In this document: positions 60,315-64,000 of the stretch, in pieces
Position numbering within the stretch: the first letter of the stretch is position 1
How the letters are laid out: the number at the start of each line of letters is the position of its first letter
Assembly: GCF_015206995.1 (NCBI RefSeq)
Contig: NZ_JADEXR010000018.1
Location: forward strand, 1 to 64,000
DNA from: an aff. Roholtiella sp. LEGE 12411
GTDB taxonomy: Bacteria; Cyanobacteriota; Cyanobacteriia; Cyanobacteriales; Nostocaceae
Length of the DNA: 64,000 nt
Reading direction: 5' to 3'
Program-made: the position numbers and the translations under genes
The notes under the pieces: model-generated
Database searches by the model: none
What the model was told of the DNA's origin: nothing
Seen by the model: only the letters and a program-made list of their open reading frames with translations

Positions 60315-61802
60315 ATGTCTACTTTATCAGAAACTTCTATCCTTGCGGCAATCCTGCTGGTAGCTTTCGGCATTTTAGGCTGGGGGTTTTATCGCGCCAG
60401 GCCTTTTGGTAAGCTGGGAATCTTAGCCTGGTTACAGTCAGTGGTGTTAATGGCTCCCTGGCTCCTGTTTTTTGGATTGTTTGCAGCCGGAATTTACATC
60501 AATATAGTTGGTATATTGTTCTTGGTAGTAAGTTCCGCTGGGCTATATGTATATTTGGGAAGACAGTTACGCGCAGCTGGGCAAGATGCCCTACTCAAGC
60601 AGCGAGCAACAGAAAGACTCAATGCTGATTCCTCCCTTGCGCCAAATTCCTCAGAGTCAGCAGGAACTACAGAACTGAAATCTGAAGTACTGCCAATACC
60701 AGAAGACGACTTGAATGCAATCAAAGGTATTTTCGGTATTGATACGTTTTTCGCTACAGAAACCATCGCCTACCAGGACGGGGCCATTTTTAAAGGCAAT
60801 TTGCGAGGAGAACCAGAAGAAGTTCACAATCGTTTAACTGCAAGTTTGCAGACACGTCTAGGTGATCAATATCGTCTGTTTTTAGTGGAAAACACAGACG
60901 GTAAACCCGTAGTAATTGTCCTACCAAGCCGCAATGATCCCCGTCCGATGTTGTTATCGCAAAAAGTTTTTGCAGGTATCCTGTTGGTAGCAACCATTGC
61001 CACAAGTTTAGAAGCCGCCGGGTTAGTGCTGAATTTTGATTTCTTTGCCAACCCTAGTCGCTTCCAAGAAGCTCTGCCTATAGGCGCTGGTATATTTGCG
61101 ATTTTGGTAGCGCACGAAATCGGTCATTGGTTACTTGCTCGACGTCACCAAGTCCGCCTCAGCTGGCCTTTCTTTCTGCCCGCTGTGCAAATTGGCTCCT
61201 TTGGTGCAATTACCCGCTTTGAGTCTCTATTGCCCAATCGCAAGGCTCTATTTGATATCGCTTTAGCAGGGCCAGCTGCTGGTGGTATTGTTTCTTTATT
61301 GATGTTAATCACTGGCTTACTACTTTCCCATCCAGGCAGTTTATTTCAATTGCCAAATCAGTTTTTCCAAGGCTCGATTTTAGTGGGAAGCTTGGCGCGA
61401 GTTGTACTTGGCTCTACTTTGCAGTCTTCCCTGGTGAGCGTTCATCCTTTGGTTGTAATTGGTTGGCTGGGGTTAGTAATCACCGCTTTGAACTTGATGC
61501 CCGCAGGACAACTAGATGGTGGGCGCATTGTCCAAGCAATTTATGGACGCAAAACCGCAGGACGAGCAACGATCGCAACCCTAATTTTGCTGGCTCTAGT
61601 ATCTCTCGGTAATGTTCTTGCCATGTACTGGGCGATCGTGATTTTCTTCTTGCAACGAGATCCAGAACGCCCCAGCTTGAATGAAGTTACTGAACCCGAT
61701 GACGCCAGAGCCGCTTTGGGTCTTTTGGCTCTATTCTTAATGATTACCACACTTCTTCCCTTAACTCCTGCCTTGGCTGGGCGGTTGGGAATTGGGGGTT
61801 AG
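60315..61802 (+). CDS. Site-2 protease family (M50) membrane metalloprotease, EGY/RseP-like
   Basis: The 495-residue membrane protein has the zinc motif HEIGH (about 267) in LVAHEIGHWLLARRHQVRLS and the second ligand in MPAGQLDGGRIVQAIYG (about 395-411), the NPxDG-like M50 motif. Helices flank a soluble N-terminal insert (about 100-215). It resembles cyanobacterial and plastid EGY proteases and may cut membrane-bound anti-sigma factors. The ATG at 60315 has AAAGG upstream and is preferred over one at 60279. Confidence 0.9.
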   Translation: MSTLSETSILAAILLVAFGILGWGFYRARPFGKLGILAWLQSVVLMAPWLLFFGLFAAGIYINIVGILFLVVSSAGLYVYLGRQLRAAGQDALLKQRATERLNADSSLAPNSSESAGTTELKSEVLPIPEDDLNAIKGIFGIDTFFATETIAYQDGAIFKGNLRGEPEEVHNRLTASLQTRLGDQYRLFLVENTDGKPVVIVLPSRNDPRPMLLSQKVFAGILLVATIATSLEAAGLVLNFDFFANPSRFQEALPIGAGIFAILVAHEIGHWLLARRHQVRLSWPFFLPAVQIGSFGAITRFESLLPNRKALFDIALAGPAAGGIVSLLMLITGLLLSHPGSLFQLPNQFFQGSILVGSLARVVLGSTLQSSLVSVHPLVVIGWLGLVITALNLMPAGQLDGGRIVQAIYGRKTAGRATIATLILLALVSLGNVLAMYWAIVIFFLQRDPERPSLNEVTEPDDARAALGLLALFLMITTLLPLTPALAGRLGIGG

Positions 61803-61834
61803 GAGATAGGAGATATGATTAGCTCTTTGACACT

Positions 61835-62098
61835 CCCCATGCCTAAAGGCAGGGGATTCTAGCGTCACTGACGTTCCTCGCTTTTGCAGATCTTCTCCCA
61901 AGGGGAGACGCCAAGGGCGATACGACTAACACAAAGAAGTAGAGGAAACATCTCGACTGGCGTTACTTTGGAGTTGCCCACCCCTATCATTGTCTTGAAA
62001 AGTTTGCTTGGAGGGAAACCCTCCTGGCAACCTTTCGCTTGGACGACTTAGAATCACTTTGGCAGCATTCACATCGCGTTGTTCGGTAGCTAATTGTT
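61835..62098 (-). pseudogene. IS200/IS605 right-end remnant with 3' end of tnpB
   Basis: On the minus strand the sequence translates as TEQRDVNAAKVILSRPSERL, the conserved C-terminal end of TnpB (RDVNAAKVI follows the zinc ribbon). The rest of tnpB is missing beyond about 62098. Downstream lies the terminal hairpin CCCCTGCCTTTAGGCATGGGG (61838-61858), typical of IS605-family right ends. This is a decayed element. The right end is also where such elements encode omega-RNA. Confidence 0.7.
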
Positions 62099-62283
62099 TT
62101 TATTTTTTCCAGATTAGTTGAGAATAATTCCTAATATCTATATTATATAGATACATTAAAAGCAGATAGTGTGGAAATCTTAAAACAGAATCGGCTCGCC
62201 AAGACCATTACTGTTAATCAAATGTTTCCCTACCTAACTTTAATGCGTTCCTCGCAAGAGTAGTGTAGAAGTATATCTTTATA

Positions 62284-62410
62284 TATAGTAATCCGATTTG
62301 ATTCGTGAACTGACTCGTAGAGATAGGGAATGGGGGATAGGGAATGGGGCATGGGGAAGAAGTAATAAAGGTGTACTGAATTTTTTTCCAAATCAAATAT
62401 TAGTCCTATA
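62284..62410 (+). mobile_element. MITE-like element, copy D (127 bp)
   Basis: It runs from TATAGTAATCCGATTTGATT to AATCAAATATTAGTCCTATA with the same interior words as the copy at 20278-20405. The ends are imperfect inverted repeats flanked by TA-rich sequence. The remaining parts of the 61803-62894 spacer show no gene; a 34-codon frame starting at 62418 is not supported. Confidence 0.75.
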
Positions 62411-62894
62411 TATAGAAATGGGAGATGTAACTAGCTATGTAGATATTTTAAGCAAAACTTTAAATAAGTACTTTGTTGTCGCCAAATCTTTATTAGCAAT
62501 ATTAGCTACACAGAGAAGTTAAGCAGCTAATTACTCGCTACTTTCGATGCGATCGCACAAGGTTGAATATGTCCGATTTTGGCAATAAAACCAAGCTCAA
62601 AAAAGTCTAGTTACCGAGTGTGATAATTGCTTAATTGCCAGACAATAAGAGGTAGAAAAATAACATTATTAGTACGTAAAAATCTATGTTATGGCTATTT
62701 TTTTCTATTATAGAGAGTTTGTTAACTAGAAAGACGTTAGCTATAAATGATGTTATAAAGTGGCTACTTGGTTTTAACTAGGAAATATATATAGTTATTT
62801 TATATCTCCTGAAATCAAGGGAATTGTAGCCAGGAACACAATGGTTGTCTTTTCATATCCTTTGTCCAGAAAATCAATTCATGAGTATAGTTAA

Positions 62895-63872
62895 ATGAAT
62901 ACTTTTTTTTGTTCTGACCATTCGCGGCAAACAGGAGAAGATGTAATTGGTAGCGCGACCAATGAACAAACTTATATTTTAATTGAGTGCCCTCCACCTT
63001 GGATATCAGAAGCTTTTAATTCTAAATGGGTACCAAATAATTTGAGGAATTTGGTAGAGGAGATGAAGCGGGCTAAATTACCAATCAGATTTCTCTTAGT
63101 TGCTAACAAGTTATCACATAAAGTAGACCATACGACTGTTTTGATTTATCAAAAACAAGAGGGGCTGAGTAATGGATACCGCAAGCAAGAGTTTAGGCTA
63201 GCAAATATTGAACAAGTAGCAGCGGTTATTCAAAAATGGTTATGGGGTATGAGTTCTGACTCGGAAGTGAAAACTAGTGAAATCAGAGATATTTTAGTTT
63301 GTACCCACGGTAGTCATGATAAATGCTGTGCTAGATATGGGAATCCCTTTTACTTCCTAGCTACAGCCACTATTTCTGATTTGAGCTTGGACAATGTGCG
63401 GATTTGGAAATCAACTCATTTTGGTGGACATCGTTTTGCTCCAACAATCATAGACTTACCACAAGCAAGATACTACGGTCTTCTTGATGAAGATTCATTC
63501 AGATCAATTTTGACCCGTACAGGTGATATTCAATGCTTGAATAAAGTCTATCGAGGCTGGGGAATTTTGCCTACTGGACTTCAGATTTTGGAAAGAGAAC
63601 TAATCCTTCATCACGGTTGGGATTGGTTTAACTACAAAGTGGCAGGTAAAATCTTAGAGCAAAGTTTAGACAATAATACAATGCTAGCTGAGCTAAGTTT
63701 TGAAAACCCTTCTGGTTCTCTCTACACCTGTCAGGCAAAACTTGTAAAAGATGGAAGTAAAACCCAACGTTTAAAGAGTTCCTGCAATGCAACACAAGAA
63801 TCAGTGGTGATTAAATATGCTGTAGCAAGTCTCTGGCTTACCTCTAAGAAAGTGGAAACTTGTAGCGTCTAG
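62895..63872 (+). CDS. Sucrase/ferredoxin-like (Suc_Fer-like) family protein
   Basis: The 325-residue protein has the Suc_Fer-like layout, a thioredoxin-fold ferredoxin-like domain. Key segments are TYILIECPPPWISEAFNS, DILVCTHGSHDKCCARYG (Cys136 and the later CC pair) and STHFGGHRFAPTIIDLPQAR. The C-x8-C and H-x-x-G-H pattern suggests a metal or [2Fe-2S] site, though cluster content is not proven for most members. The protein is soluble. It is monocistronic and followed by a MITE. Confidence 0.85.
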   Translation: MNTFFCSDHSRQTGEDVIGSATNEQTYILIECPPPWISEAFNSKWVPNNLRNLVEEMKRAKLPIRFLLVANKLSHKVDHTTVLIYQKQEGLSNGYRKQEFRLANIEQVAAVIQKWLWGMSSDSEVKTSEIRDILVCTHGSHDKCCARYGNPFYFLATATISDLSLDNVRIWKSTHFGGHRFAPTIIDLPQARYYGLLDEDSFRSILTRTGDIQCLNKVYRGWGILPTGLQILERELILHHGWDWFNYKVAGKILEQSLDNNTMLAELSFENPSGSLYTCQAKLVKDGSKTQRLKSSCNATQESVVIKYAVASLWLTSKKVETCSV

Positions 63873-63914
63873 AAATCTGGGTTATGCCAGATAATCAAAA
63901 AGGTATGCATCTAC

Positions 63915-64000
63915 TATAGTAATCCGATTTGATTCGTGAACTGACTCGTAGAGACAGGGAATGGGGCATGGGGAATGGGGCATGGAGAATGGGGCATGGA
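63915..64000 (+). mobile_element. MITE-like element, copy E (cut by window edge)
   Basis: It starts TATAGTAATCCGATTTGATT and continues CGTGAACTGACTCGTAGAGA, then expands into ggggcatggg-type repeats. The right end lies outside the window. Confidence 0.7.

Noticed and set aside
62298-62522. 74-residue ORF on the plus strand
   Set aside because: Its first half is MITE sequence and the remainder (from an ATG at 62418) is only 34 codons with no family resemblance.

Overview
The window comes from a filamentous, Nostoc-like cyanobacterium. The evidence is many HIP1 octamers (gcgatcgc), a Ycf66 protein, a high-light-inducible protein (HLIP), a SufR-controlled suf cluster, a cyanobacterial M50 protease, and heptameric short tandem repeats, MITE-like elements and palindromes of the kind that crowd Nostocales genomes. 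No rRNA, tRNA or CRISPR array was found. Most genes are chromosomal housekeeping genes separated by repeat-rich spacers.

Layout. 1-60: start of an IS607-type recombinase running off the edge. 142-2664: copper P-type ATPase. 2985-8114: small membrane proteins (TM2), a CPBP protease, two Uma2-type nucleases and a PD-(D/E)xK-like protein. 8208-14430: Fe-S assembly cluster sufBCDS on the minus strand, with divergent sufR and two SufR-type operators between them. 14550-20859: small and hypothetical genes, a TPR protein, a lone ABC ATPase and repeats. 20860-24970: HLIP, DUF2949, FtsH, MsrB and a degenerate metallo-beta-lactamase-fold protein. 25240-27754: reverse transsulfuration pair. 28103-33980: Cys/Met-rich copper-binding protein, GH10-like glycosidase, hypothetical proteins, and a LuxR/MAPEG pair flanked by repeats. 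34256-36338: leuCD. 36633-38495: a single-chain methyltransferase-endonuclease fusion. 38729-44197: Ycf66, 6-phosphogluconate dehydrogenase, Ser/Thr kinase, YbjN-like protein and lipoate ligase. 44292-48143: MarR/HlyD/DHA2 efflux operon. 48470-48957: three tandem predicted small RNA genes beside purH. 50782-53446: a three-gene TIR cassette. 53594-57399: Fe(III) ABC transporter futABC. 57852-63872: esterase, DUF2555, CoaBC, site-2 protease, a TnpB remnant and a sucrase/ferredoxin-like protein.

Functional links. Sulfur and iron chemistry recurs: sufBCDS/sufR, the CBS/cystathionine gamma-lyase pair that can supply cysteine to SufS, MsrB, the Fe-S enzyme LeuCD, and the Fe(III) uptake operon. Copper handling is represented by the ATPase and the Cys-rich protein. 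Conflict or defence functions are the R-M fusion, the TIR cassette and the Uma2/PD-(D/E)xK cluster.

The most interesting candidates are two. The first is the tandem array of three near-identical predicted sRNA genes, each with its own promoter and terminator, whose predicted 5' ends are complementary to the CUCCUCACAC core of the cyanobacterial sRNA Yfr1. The second is the TIR cassette, which has a shared N-terminal adaptor-like module, one apparently catalytic TIR, and one membrane-anchored TIR that appears to lack the catalytic glutamate. Family assignments come from reading motifs; no database search was run.
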